A DNA stretch of 64,000 nucleotides. Source: Nocardioides sp. W7 (GTDB taxonomy: Bacteria > Actinomycetota > Actinomycetes > Propionibacteriales > Nocardioidaceae). The notes under the pieces are model-generated. The model ran no database searches. It had not been told where the DNA came from and worked only from the letters and a program-made list of their open reading frames with translations. Shown piece by piece: positions 52,727 to 60,215 of the stretch. The stretch spans positions 3,410,001-3,474,000 of the forward strand of contig NZ_CP095078.1 of NCBI RefSeq assembly GCF_022919075.1, written 5' to 3'. Made by a program: the position numbers and the translations under genes. Numbering within the stretch: position 1 is the stretch's first letter; each line of letters opens with the position of its first letter.

Positions 52727-53844
52727 GCGCGAGCCGCCGGACCGGCTGGGTGTTCGACGAGCGCTACCTGTGGCACGACACCGGCACCGGGGCGGGGCCG
52801 CTGCCCGCGAGCCTGAGCCCGTGGATCGAGCCGATGGACCACGTCGAGTCGCCGCCCTCCAAGCGCCGCCTCCTCAACCTGCTCACCGTCTCCGGCCTGC
52901 TCGAGCAGCTGCACCAGGTGCGGCCGCGGCCGGCCACCGAGGCGCAGGTGGAGGCGGTGCACACCCCGGAGCTGCGGCGCCGGATCCAGGCCGCCGCCGC
53001 GAGCGGTCGCGGTGATGCCGGTGACGGGGCGAGCCCGTTCGGCGCTGCGTCGTACGACATCGCGCTGCTGGCGGCCGGCGGCGTGGTCGCGGCCGTGGAC
53101 GCCGTCCTCGACGGCGAGGTCGACAACGCCTACGCGCTGGTCCGGCCGCCGGGCCACCACGCCTCCGCCGAGACGGGCTGGGGCTTCTGCCTGTTCAACA
53201 ATGTCGCGATCGCGGCCCGGCACGCTCGCTCGCGCGGCCTGGCGAGGGTGGCGATCCTCGACTGGGATGTCCACCACGGCAGCGGCACCGAGTCGATCTT
53301 CGCGGCCGACCCGAGCGTGCTGACGATCTCGCTGCACCAGGACGGCGCGTACCCGACCGGTTCGGGCCCGGTGTCGTACGTCGGGGAGGGCGCCGGTCTC
53401 GGCGCCAACCTCAACGTGCCGCTGCCGCCCGGGTCCGGATCCGGCGCCTACGAGCACGCGATGACCGAGGTCGTGCGGCCGGCGCTGGCCCGCTTCCGAC
53501 CCGACCTGCTGCTCGTCGCCTCCGGCCTGGACGGCAACGGCGGTGACCCGATGGCCCGGCAGCTGCTGAGCTCCGAGGGCTTCCGGATGTTGGCCCGGCA
53601 CGCCCGCCAGGTCGCCGAGGAGCTCTGCGGCGGCCGGCTGGTGCTGGCCCACGAGGGCGGCTACAACCCGTGGATCGTGCCGTTCTGCGGGCTCGCGATC
53701 GTCGAGGAGCTCAGCGGCGTCCGCACCCCGGTGGTGGACCCGTACCTCGCCGCGCTCGAGGGGTACGGCCAGGGTCTGCTCCCGCACCAGGCGGCCGCCG
53801 TCGCCCGGGCCGTCGCGCAGGTGGTCGGGGTGCCGGCGGGCTGA
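52723..53844 (+). CDS. Class II histone-deacetylase-like amidohydrolase
   Basis: 373 residues, arginase/deacetylase fold. Active-site His 145-146 (RPPGHHA), zinc ligands Asp 182 and His 184 (DWDVHHGSG) and Asp 271 (SGLDGNGGD) are present. Bacterial members remove acetyl groups from acetylpolyamines or other small amides. GTG 52723 overlaps the AbrB gene (GTGA). It may deacylate a substrate before the aminotransferase/aldehyde dehydrogenase steps; inference. Confidence 0.88.
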   Translation: MSASRRTGWVFDERYLWHDTGTGAGPLPASLSPWIEPMDHVESPPSKRRLLNLLTVSGLLEQLHQVRPRPATEAQVEAVHTPELRRRIQAAAASGRGDAGDGASPFGAASYDIALLAAGGVVAAVDAVLDGEVDNAYALVRPPGHHASAETGWGFCLFNNVAIAARHARSRGLARVAILDWDVHHGSGTESIFAADPSVLTISLHQDGAYPTGSGPVSYVGEGAGLGANLNVPLPPGSGSGAYEHAMTEVVRPALARFRPDLLLVASGLDGNGGDPMARQLLSSEGFRMLARHARQVAEELCGGRLVLAHEGGYNPWIVPFCGLAIVEELSGVRTPVVDPYLAALEGYGQGLLPHQAAAVARAVAQVVGVPAG

Positions 53845-53949
53845 GCCGAAATCGTCTGCCGCGGATGACGCGCCGACTCCCCGGTCGGACCAGCATCGGT
53901 CACGTCCGAGTACGGGCGAATCGAGTGCCGAGTTCGAGTGGGAGACGCG

Positions 53950-54504
53950 ATGGGGCTGCGCGACAGGGGCCAGCGGCGGCGGGACGAGCGCGAGAACTTC
54001 GGTCGTCACGGCGCGGCCACCCGCTTCCAGTTGCGCCAGAAGCTGGTCTCCGTGGGGGACGACTTCTGGATCGAGGACGACGCGGGCGCGCGGCAGTTCC
54101 GGGTGAACGGCAAGGCCCTCAGGCTGCGCGACACCCTGGACCTGGAGGACCCGAGCGGGGCCGTCCTGTGCCGGATCCAGACCCGGGTCCTGCACCTGCG
54201 CGACTCGATGGCCATCGAGGATCCGGCGGGCGAGCGGCTCGCCCTGGTGCACAAGGCGCTGATCTCCCCGCTGCGGGAGCGCTGGAAGGTCGACCGGCCC
54301 GCCGGGCCCGACTGGTCGGTGCAGGGCAGCATCGCCGACCACGAGTACGAGATCGAGGAAGACGACACCAAGATCGCCGAGGTCTCGAAGAAGTGGTTCC
54401 GGGCGCGCGACACGTACGGCGTCCAGGTCGCCCCGGGCGTGGACGCCGTACTCGTCCTCGCCGTGACCGTCGCGGTGGACGCGATGGCACATCCGAGCAA
54501 GTGA
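53950..54504 (+). CDS. LURP-one-related (Tubby-like fold) protein
   Basis: 184 residues. Beta-rich repeats such as DDFWIEDDAGARQFRVNGKALRLRD and the C-terminal VDAVLVLAVTVAVDAM helix match the bacterial LURP-one family (PF04525), which share the Tubby/scramblase fold. Function unknown. ATG 53950 has GGAG 5 bases upstream. It begins the stress/envelope island and is followed after 42 bp by a DUF7144 gene. Confidence 0.8.
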   Translation: MGLRDRGQRRRDERENFGRHGAATRFQLRQKLVSVGDDFWIEDDAGARQFRVNGKALRLRDTLDLEDPSGAVLCRIQTRVLHLRDSMAIEDPAGERLALVHKALISPLRERWKVDRPAGPDWSVQGSIADHEYEIEEDDTKIAEVSKKWFRARDTYGVQVAPGVDAVLVLAVTVAVDAMAHPSK

Positions 54505-54546
54505 GCACGAACGACACACGACCGACAAGCGTCAAGGAGAGCGACG

Positions 54547-54996
54547 ATGACCGCTGCTGACCAGCACCGCCATTCACAGTCCGCGATCGCGCGAGAGCCC
54601 GACCCCGGCACCTCCGGCTGGGTCGGATGGATCGCCTTCGCCGGCGTCATGATGATCCTGCTCGGGGGCCTGCACGTCTTCCAGGGCATCGTCGCGCTCG
54701 TCAAGGACGAGTACTTCCTCGTCACCTCGAACGGGCTCGCGGTCAACGTCGACTTCACCGCCTGGGGCTGGACCCATCTGATCGGCGGGGCGCTGGTCAT
54801 CCTCGCGGGCTTCGGGGTCCTCGCCGGCCAGATGTGGGCACGGGTCGTCGGGGTGATCGTGGCCGTCGTCAGCGTGCTGATCAACGTTGCGTTCCTCGCG
54901 GCCTACCCCTTCTGGTCGTTGACCATGATCGCGCTGGGGATCGTCGTGATCATGGCGCTGACCGTGCACGGCGCCGACATCAAGGCGCGACGCTGA
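54547..54996 (+). CDS. DUF7144 family membrane protein 1
   Basis: 149 residues, four membrane helices with the family features GWIAFAGVMMILLGGLHVFQG, a soluble loop, WGWTHLIGGALVILAGFGVL and AAYPFWSLTMIALGI. AAGGAGAG precedes ATG 54547. Function unknown. A second member lies at 63102. Ends 1 bp before the end of the convergent LuxR gene. Confidence 0.85.
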   Translation: MTAADQHRHSQSAIAREPDPGTSGWVGWIAFAGVMMILLGGLHVFQGIVALVKDEYFLVTSNGLAVNVDFTAWGWTHLIGGALVILAGFGVLAGQMWARVVGVIVAVVSVLINVAFLAAYPFWSLTMIALGIVVIMALTVHGADIKARR

Positions 54997-56433
54997 TCAG
55001 GCGCCGAGGAGCTCGAGGGCGCGCGCCCGGCGTACCGCCTCGTTCCGGCGGGTGACCGCGAGCTTCCTCAGGATGTGGCGGACGTGGGTGCGGACCGTGT
55101 TGACGGACACGAACATCGTCGCCGCGATCTCCTCGGTGGTCAGCAGCTCCGAGAGGTGCCCGAGCACCTCGCGTTCCCTGGTGGTCAGCGGCTCGAGGAC
55201 GACCCCGGTGAGCCCGGGCCCGACCAGCTCCGGAGCGCGCGCCGGTCGGCCCGCCTCCTGGGCGGCACCGCGGCACGCCGCGCGGGTGCGTACGGCGGCG
55301 GTGGGCCCCGCCCCCACCGGCAGCTCGGCGACGACGCCGTGCGCGGCGTACCACCGCACCGCCCTGCGCTGCAGGCCGGCGAGGCGAGCCGGCGACGCGT
55401 AGGCCAGCTCGGCACAGAGCAGCTCCCGGAAGAGGGCGTGGTAGCGGTACCAGCCCGGTTTGGTCGCGACCTCCTCGACCAGCACGTTCGCGTGCGCCAG
55501 TACGGCGAGCGTCCGCGACGCCGCACGACCGCCGAGCTCCTCGATCAGACCCGGTTGGAGGAGCTCGACCACGCTGGTGCGGAGGAGTACGTCGCGGGCA
55601 TCGACCGGCTGGGCCATCAGGATCTCGTTGATGAGGTACTCCGCGATGTTGCCGGTGGCACCGGTGATCCGGTCGGCCTCGGCGTCGGGGTCCTGGGACT
55701 GGGCGAGCGTCGTCGCCACGAACCGCAGCCCGGCGGTCCACCCCCCGACGCGGTCGACCAGCGCCCGGATGGTCTCCGGCCTCAGCACGACCCCCGCCTG
55801 CTGGAGCAGTCGTTCGGTCTCCTGCTGGTTCCACGCCAGGTCCGCGAGGCGGACCTCGGCCAGGTCGCCCGACAGGCGCCACCGGTGCACCGGGAGGATC
55901 GGGTCCGTGCGACTCACGATGACCAGTCGGAGGTGCTCGCCACTGTGGGCGAGCAGGAACTCCAGTCCCTCGGCGAGCTGCCGATCCGCGACCTCGTAGC
56001 CGTCCAGCACGAGCGTCAGCGGGCCGTCCAGCTCGGCGAGGGCCGTGCCGATGCGCGCGAGGAGCGTGCGGCTGGTGCGCCCGGATCCAGGGGGTCCCCC
56101 CGGGACCCGGAGACCGCATCGACGCAGGCAGTCCACGACGAGGGGCCAGAAGATCGCCGGCCGGTCGTCGCCCGCCTCGAACGTGACCCAGCCGATCCGC
56201 TCGCCCGGCACCTGTCGAGCGAGCCGACCGGTCGCCCAGGCGGCCACCGCGACCGTCTTCCCGCTGCCCGCCGGGGCCGAGACCAGGGTCAGACCTCGCC
56301 CGGTGCCGGCCTCCAGCGCCTCGTCGAGGCGTGGCCGTTCGACGTAGCACCGCGGAGCGGCGGGCACCGCACAGCGGGCCCGGAGCAGGGGACTGTCGCG
56401 GCCCGGGTCTGGCTCCTGCGCCATCGTCGCCAT
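54997..56433 (-). CDS. MalT-like LuxR regulator lacking most of the TPR region
   Basis: About 478 residues; ATG 56433 chosen, with 56424, 56469 and 56472 possible. An N-terminal STAND-type ATPase with Walker A SAPAGSGKTVAVAAW and LVLDGYE, then a short stretch ending AVRWYAAHG and, almost directly, the C-terminal LuxR helix-turn-helix (LTTREREVLGHLSELLTTEEIAATMFVS). Typical relatives have 800-900 residues with a long TPR array between these parts, as the protein at 60216 does. So the TPR domain is deleted or replaced. Same strand as the two small genes upstream. Confidence 0.82.
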   Translation of the reverse strand: MATMAQEPDPGRDSPLLRARCAVPAAPRCYVERPRLDEALEAGTGRGLTLVSAPAGSGKTVAVAAWATGRLARQVPGERIGWVTFEAGDDRPAIFWPLVVDCLRRCGLRVPGGPPGSGRTSRTLLARIGTALAELDGPLTLVLDGYEVADRQLAEGLEFLLAHSGEHLRLVIVSRTDPILPVHRWRLSGDLAEVRLADLAWNQQETERLLQQAGVVLRPETIRALVDRVGGWTAGLRFVATTLAQSQDPDAEADRITGATGNIAEYLINEILMAQPVDARDVLLRTSVVELLQPGLIEELGGRAASRTLAVLAHANVLVEEVATKPGWYRYHALFRELLCAELAYASPARLAGLQRRAVRWYAAHGVVAELPVGAGPTAAVRTRAACRGAAQEAGRPARAPELVGPGLTGVVLEPLTTREREVLGHLSELLTTEEIAATMFVSVNTVRTHVRHILRKLAVTRRNEAVRRARALELLGA

Positions 56434-56475
56434 GTTCGCGACCCTGGCGCAGACGCCCGCGCGCGTCATCACCCG

Positions 56476-56721
56476 CTACGGGTTACCAGGCTGCGGCGGC
56501 GGGTCGATGCGGCGGACCTCCCGGACCAGCAGGTCGGCGCGCGCCAGGAGCTCGACGATCTCACCGAGACGCTGGTCCGCGTCGTCGCGCACGACGAGCA
56601 CGGTGCAGGCCGGGAGCTCGCGAACGCGGTGGTCGGCGAACGCCGCACGCAGCACGGGGCCCATCCGGCCGGCCACCGTCATCTCGTAGGTGCGACCAGG
56701 ACTCCGCTCGACGCCGGTCAT
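56476..56721 (-). CDS. Small protein, tandem paralogue A
   Basis: 81 residues. Starts with an YEMTVAGRM strand and ends in a LLVREVRRI strand, with a central TVLVVRDDADQ block; probably a small alpha/beta (ferredoxin-like/ACT-like) fold. It matches the next gene in layout. ATG 56721 overlaps that gene by 4 bp. Likely cotranscribed with the downstream LuxR gene. Function unknown. Confidence 0.6.
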   Translation of the reverse strand: MTGVERSPGRTYEMTVAGRMGPVLRAAFADHRVRELPACTVLVVRDDADQRLGEIVELLARADLLVREVRRIDPPPQPGNP

Positions 56722-56957
56722 GGCGATCCGCCGCCGTCTTGCCAGGGCTCGGTCTCGGGCACGGCCCGGAGCTCCACCAGGTCCAGGTTCAGCGCCACCA
56801 GGCGGCGCAGCAGGCCCTGCAGCGCAGCCTGATCCGCGAACCGGCCACGCAGCACGGTCCGTGACTCCTGGGGCGTCGCGGTCACGTTCCCGAACCCTCG
56901 GATGAGCTCACGCGACACCGTTCCCGTGACCAGGATCTCGTACGTCGTAACGGCCAT
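56718..56957 (-). CDS. Small protein, tandem paralogue B
   Basis: 79 residues: YEILVTGTV near the start, TVLRGRFADQAALQGLL in the middle and LVELRAV at the end, in the same order as paralogue A. Probably the first gene of the three-gene unit B-A-LuxR. Function unknown; perhaps a subunit sensing a ligand for the LuxR protein (speculative). Confidence 0.6.
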   Translation of the reverse strand: MAVTTYEILVTGTVSRELIRGFGNVTATPQESRTVLRGRFADQAALQGLLRRLVALNLDLVELRAVPETEPWQDGGGSP

Positions 56958-57173
56958 CAGACGTCCCTTCGGCGCTCACCCGGACCGTGGCCATCCCACC
57001 TCGCTCGCCCGCGATCGTCGTCATCCGGCGCGCATGAACGTCGCGACGCCGAGCCGGGACAGATCATCCCCACCGAAGGACGCGGACCGTGCTCCGCCCC
57101 GGCAGCGTGCAGGGTGCGGGTCGCCCGGTCTGCGAGCGCCCGACACCCCGTGGACTCGACCAGGGAGGAACCC

Positions 57174-58514
57174 ATGCCACCGGCAGAGGACGTGGAGTCG
57201 CTACGAGCGCGGGTCCGAGAGCTCGAGCAGCAGCAGGCCGGCGGGGCCGGCACGGAGCGGCCGTCGGGCTCGAGGACCGGGGGTCTCGTCCGCACCTCGC
57301 TGGTCACGGTGATGCTGGTGCTGGCGTCGGTGCTGGCGCCCATCACCGTCGTCGCGACCTGGGCGCACGACCAGATCGGGGACACCGACCGGTACGTCGA
57401 GACCGTGGCACCGCTCGCCTCGGACCCGGCCGTGCAGAGCGCGATCGCGACCCGGATCTCCGAGGAGATCTTCGCCTACATCGCCGTCGACGAGGTCACC
57501 ACGGAGGTGCTCACCGCACTCGCCGGCCAGCCCTTCGTGCCCGAGCGCGCCGGGGACCTCCTGCCGTCGCTCGCCGTTCCGCTGAGCTCGGCGATCGAGA
57601 GCTTCATCGGCGACCGCATCGACGCGGTCGTCAGCTCGGAGATCTTCGAGGACGCCTGGGTGGAGGCCAACCGCCAGGCCCACGCCCAGCTGGTGGCCGT
57701 CCTGACCGGAGAGGTGGACGGGACGGTGAGTGTCGAGGACGGTGCGGTCCGAGTGAGCATCGCCAGCCTGGTCGCCGCCGTGAAGCAACGGCTCCTCGAC
57801 GAGGGTTTCGCCTTCGCCAACCGCATCCCCGAGGTCACCGCGACCTTCACCATCTTCGAGGCCAAGAACATCGGGACCGCCCAGAAGTGGTTCTCGTGGC
57901 TCGACACCATCGCTCGAGTGCTGCCGGTCCTGACCCTGCTCCTGGTCTTCGGTGCGGTGCTGATCGCTCGCAGCCGTCGCCGGGCCCTGCTCGCCGCGGG
58001 CCTGTGCATCGCCGGTTCGATGATCCTGCTCGGCCTCACGCTCAACCTCGTTCGGCCGGCCTACCTCGACGCCGTGCCGGCCTCGGCGATCCCCTCCGAC
58101 GCGGCGGCTGTCATCTACGACGAGCTGGTCCGCTTCATCCGCACCGCGCTGCGTGCCGTCGGCTTCGTCGCCCTCGCCATCGCGGCTGCGGCGTTCTGGT
58201 TCGCGCCGTCCGGCGCAGGTGCGGCCTGCCGAGGCGGCGCCTCGGCCGTCCTGGGCCGCATCCGTCGACGCGCCACCCGGGCGGGGATGGACACCGGGCC
58301 GGTCGGCACCTTCCTGTCGACGTACCGCGCGTTCACGCGGTCCGTCGTCGTCGGGCTCGGCGCCCTGGTCTACCTGTCCCTGAGCCACCCCACCGGCGCA
58401 GACGCGCTGACGCTCATCGTCGTCATCGTCGTGGTCCTCGTCGTGTTGGAGTTCCTCGCCTCGGGCGAGAAGGCTCCGTCCCTGGGCGACGAGAAGGTCA
58501 TCCCCCCGGGATGA
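57174..58514 (+). CDS. Hypothetical membrane protein with N-terminal coiled coil
   Basis: 446 residues. A short coiled coil (about 5-20), a first membrane helix (about 38-62), a large extracytoplasmic-looking part (about 65-240) and several helices towards the C-terminus (about 253-275, 282-302, 325-345, 385-430). Not recognised. GGGAGG precedes ATG 57174 by a few bases. Confidence 0.6.
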   Translation: MPPAEDVESLRARVRELEQQQAGGAGTERPSGSRTGGLVRTSLVTVMLVLASVLAPITVVATWAHDQIGDTDRYVETVAPLASDPAVQSAIATRISEEIFAYIAVDEVTTEVLTALAGQPFVPERAGDLLPSLAVPLSSAIESFIGDRIDAVVSSEIFEDAWVEANRQAHAQLVAVLTGEVDGTVSVEDGAVRVSIASLVAAVKQRLLDEGFAFANRIPEVTATFTIFEAKNIGTAQKWFSWLDTIARVLPVLTLLLVFGAVLIARSRRRALLAAGLCIAGSMILLGLTLNLVRPAYLDAVPASAIPSDAAAVIYDELVRFIRTALRAVGFVALAIAAAAFWFAPSGAGAACRGGASAVLGRIRRRATRAGMDTGPVGTFLSTYRAFTRSVVVGLGALVYLSLSHPTGADALTLIVVIVVVLVVLEFLASGEKAPSLGDEKVIPPG

Positions 58515-58592
58515 GGACCGCACGAGTGGTCGGCGTCAGGCTCGTCCTCCGGGCTGCCTGCGCCACGCGGGTCTCGAGCGGGCGGTAGTCGG

Positions 58593-58955
58593 ATGCACTT
58601 CGACGAAGCGATGGAGTGGGTCGTCCAGGGCTTCGAGGCCGGGGGAGTGCTCGTCCTCGTCGTCGGCTCGCTGGTCGCGCTGGCCTCTGCCGCCGTGGCC
58701 TGGCGCCGGTCCGGCGGATCGGTGGCCTACCAGCGGGCGCGACAGGGGGTCGGTCGCGCGATCCTGCTCGGCCTGGAGTTCCTGATCATCGCCGACATCG
58801 TGCTGACCATCACCATCGAGCCCACGCTCGAGAGTGCCGTCGCCCTCGGCCTCATCGTCCTGGTGCGCACCTTCCTCAGCTTCTCCCTCGCGATCGAGCT
58901 GGAGGGCGTCCCACCCTGGCGGCGCAAGGCCGTCGAGCAGAGCGAGTCCACCTAG
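58593..58955 (+). CDS. DUF1622 family membrane protein
   Basis: 120 residues, three hydrophobic segments, with RQGVGRAILLGLEFLIIADIVLTITI matching the conserved part of DUF1622. Function unknown. The ribosome site is weak. Its stop TAG overlaps the stop of the convergent ion-channel gene within CTAG. Confidence 0.8.
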   Translation: MHFDEAMEWVVQGFEAGGVLVLVVGSLVALASAAVAWRRSGGSVAYQRARQGVGRAILLGLEFLIIADIVLTITIEPTLESAVALGLIVLVRTFLSFSLAIELEGVPPWRRKAVEQSEST

Positions 58956-59467
58956 CTCGGCGGCCAGTCCGGCCCGGCCGCGGCCGCGTGCCGAGCGGCC
59001 GCGCGTCGGACCTTCGAGGCGAGCAGGGACGCGGCGGTGGCGACGAAGACGACGTCGAAGACCATCTGGACGAGCACCACGATGCGAGCCGCCTGCCCGA
59101 CGGCGTGCACGTCGCCGTACCCGATCGTGAGCATCGTGGAGGCCGAGAAGTACAGGCCGTCGACCCTCGTGTGCAGGCCCTCGACCTGGTCGGGCTGGTG
59201 GACCTGGAGGGCGTAGAACGCGAACGCGAACGCGACCAGGACGGTGACGATGGCCGCGACCAGTCCGTCGATGCGGCGGTCCCCGTCGAGAGCGGCCAGC
59301 CGGAGCTGAGCCCGCAGCCCGGCGGCGAGAGCGACGAGCAGCAGCACCCCGAGAAGACCCCGGACGACGACCTGGGTCGGCGGTTCCGTGTTCACCGGCA
59401 CCAGGAAGTACAGGGCCAGGATGAACCCGAGGATGCCCAGCAGCCGCAGCCAGCGTGCCAACCCCAC
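58952..59467 (-). CDS. Two-TM potassium channel-type protein
   Basis: 171 residues from GTG 59467 (GTG 59506 would overlap the upstream gene by 29 bp). Two N-terminal helices, then a third helix, a pore loop with the selectivity filter TIGYGD and a final helix: the Ion_trans_2 layout. No cytosolic RCK domain. Likely a tetrameric K+ channel used in osmotic or pH stress. Confidence 0.82.
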   Translation of the reverse strand: MGLARWLRLLGILGFILALYFLVPVNTEPPTQVVVRGLLGVLLLVALAAGLRAQLRLAALDGDRRIDGLVAAIVTVLVAFAFAFYALQVHQPDQVEGLHTRVDGLYFSASTMLTIGYGDVHAVGQAARIVVLVQMVFDVVFVATAASLLASKVRRAAARHAAAAGPDWPPS

Positions 59468-59477
59468 GGCCCGGGTC

Positions 59478-60167
59478 CTATCCCGCTGACGCCGGATGCC
59501 GTCCACGGGCCGAGCGGAGCGTGAACGCGGCGACGACGGCCAGCAGGCCGATCGCGAACAGCCAGAGGCAGGCGACGAGGACGAACACTCCGAGCGACAG
59601 CTCCGGGTAGATGAGCAGGAACCCGCCGGCGAGGACGCTGAGGAGGCCGGTGGTGAGGTCCCAGCCGCGCCGGCCCGGGACCGGCGAGACGAGCGCGCCG
59701 ATGATGTCGATGACCCCCGAGACCAGCCACCAGGCGCCCAGGAGGATGCCGATGGCCACGACTGTCTGCAGCGGGTCCCGCAGACACAGCAGGCCGACGA
59801 TGAGGGCGAGGGCACCGGACAGCCCCATGAGCGCTCGGATGCCGCCGTCGAGCGAGCTGGTCCCGACCGCGGCGACGATCCGTACGACGCCCGAGACGAG
59901 GAACTGGATGCCGACCAGGACCGCGCAGACCTTGAGTGTCTCGTCCGGCCAGGCGGCCAGGACGACTCCGATGCCGAGCGTCATGACGCCGTAGGCCAGC
60001 ACCAGGCCCCAGTGGTCCGCGAGCCGGTTCAGGCCCGGCGGCACCGCGCCGTACGGGAGCGACCGGGTCTCGTCCGGGGACGCCGCCTGGGCCTGCGATG
60101 ACGCGACGTCGAGCGGGGACTGTGACATGGCGGCCTCCCGGAGGCGTGGCGACGGGGTTGCGGTCAT
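59478..60167 (-). CDS. HdeD family acid-resistance membrane protein
   Basis: 229 residues, six helices in three pairs; the family pattern GIGILLGAWWLVSGVIDI and ALIVGLLCLRDP are visible. HdeD-type proteins are linked to acid/stress tolerance. ATG 60167 has GGAGGGCACG; ATG 60128 is an alternative, also with GGGAGG. Ends 10 bp before the channel gene, so the two are probably cotranscribed. Confidence 0.85.
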   Translation of the reverse strand: MTATPSPRLREAAMSQSPLDVASSQAQAASPDETRSLPYGAVPPGLNRLADHWGLVLAYGVMTLGIGVVLAAWPDETLKVCAVLVGIQFLVSGVVRIVAAVGTSSLDGGIRALMGLSGALALIVGLLCLRDPLQTVVAIGILLGAWWLVSGVIDIIGALVSPVPGRRGWDLTTGLLSVLAGGFLLIYPELSLGVFVLVACLWLFAIGLLAVVAAFTLRSARGRHPASAG

Positions 60168-60215
60168 CGTGCCCTCCGGTCGATCGGGTCACTTCGCCCG
60201 AAACGGGTGGACCGA

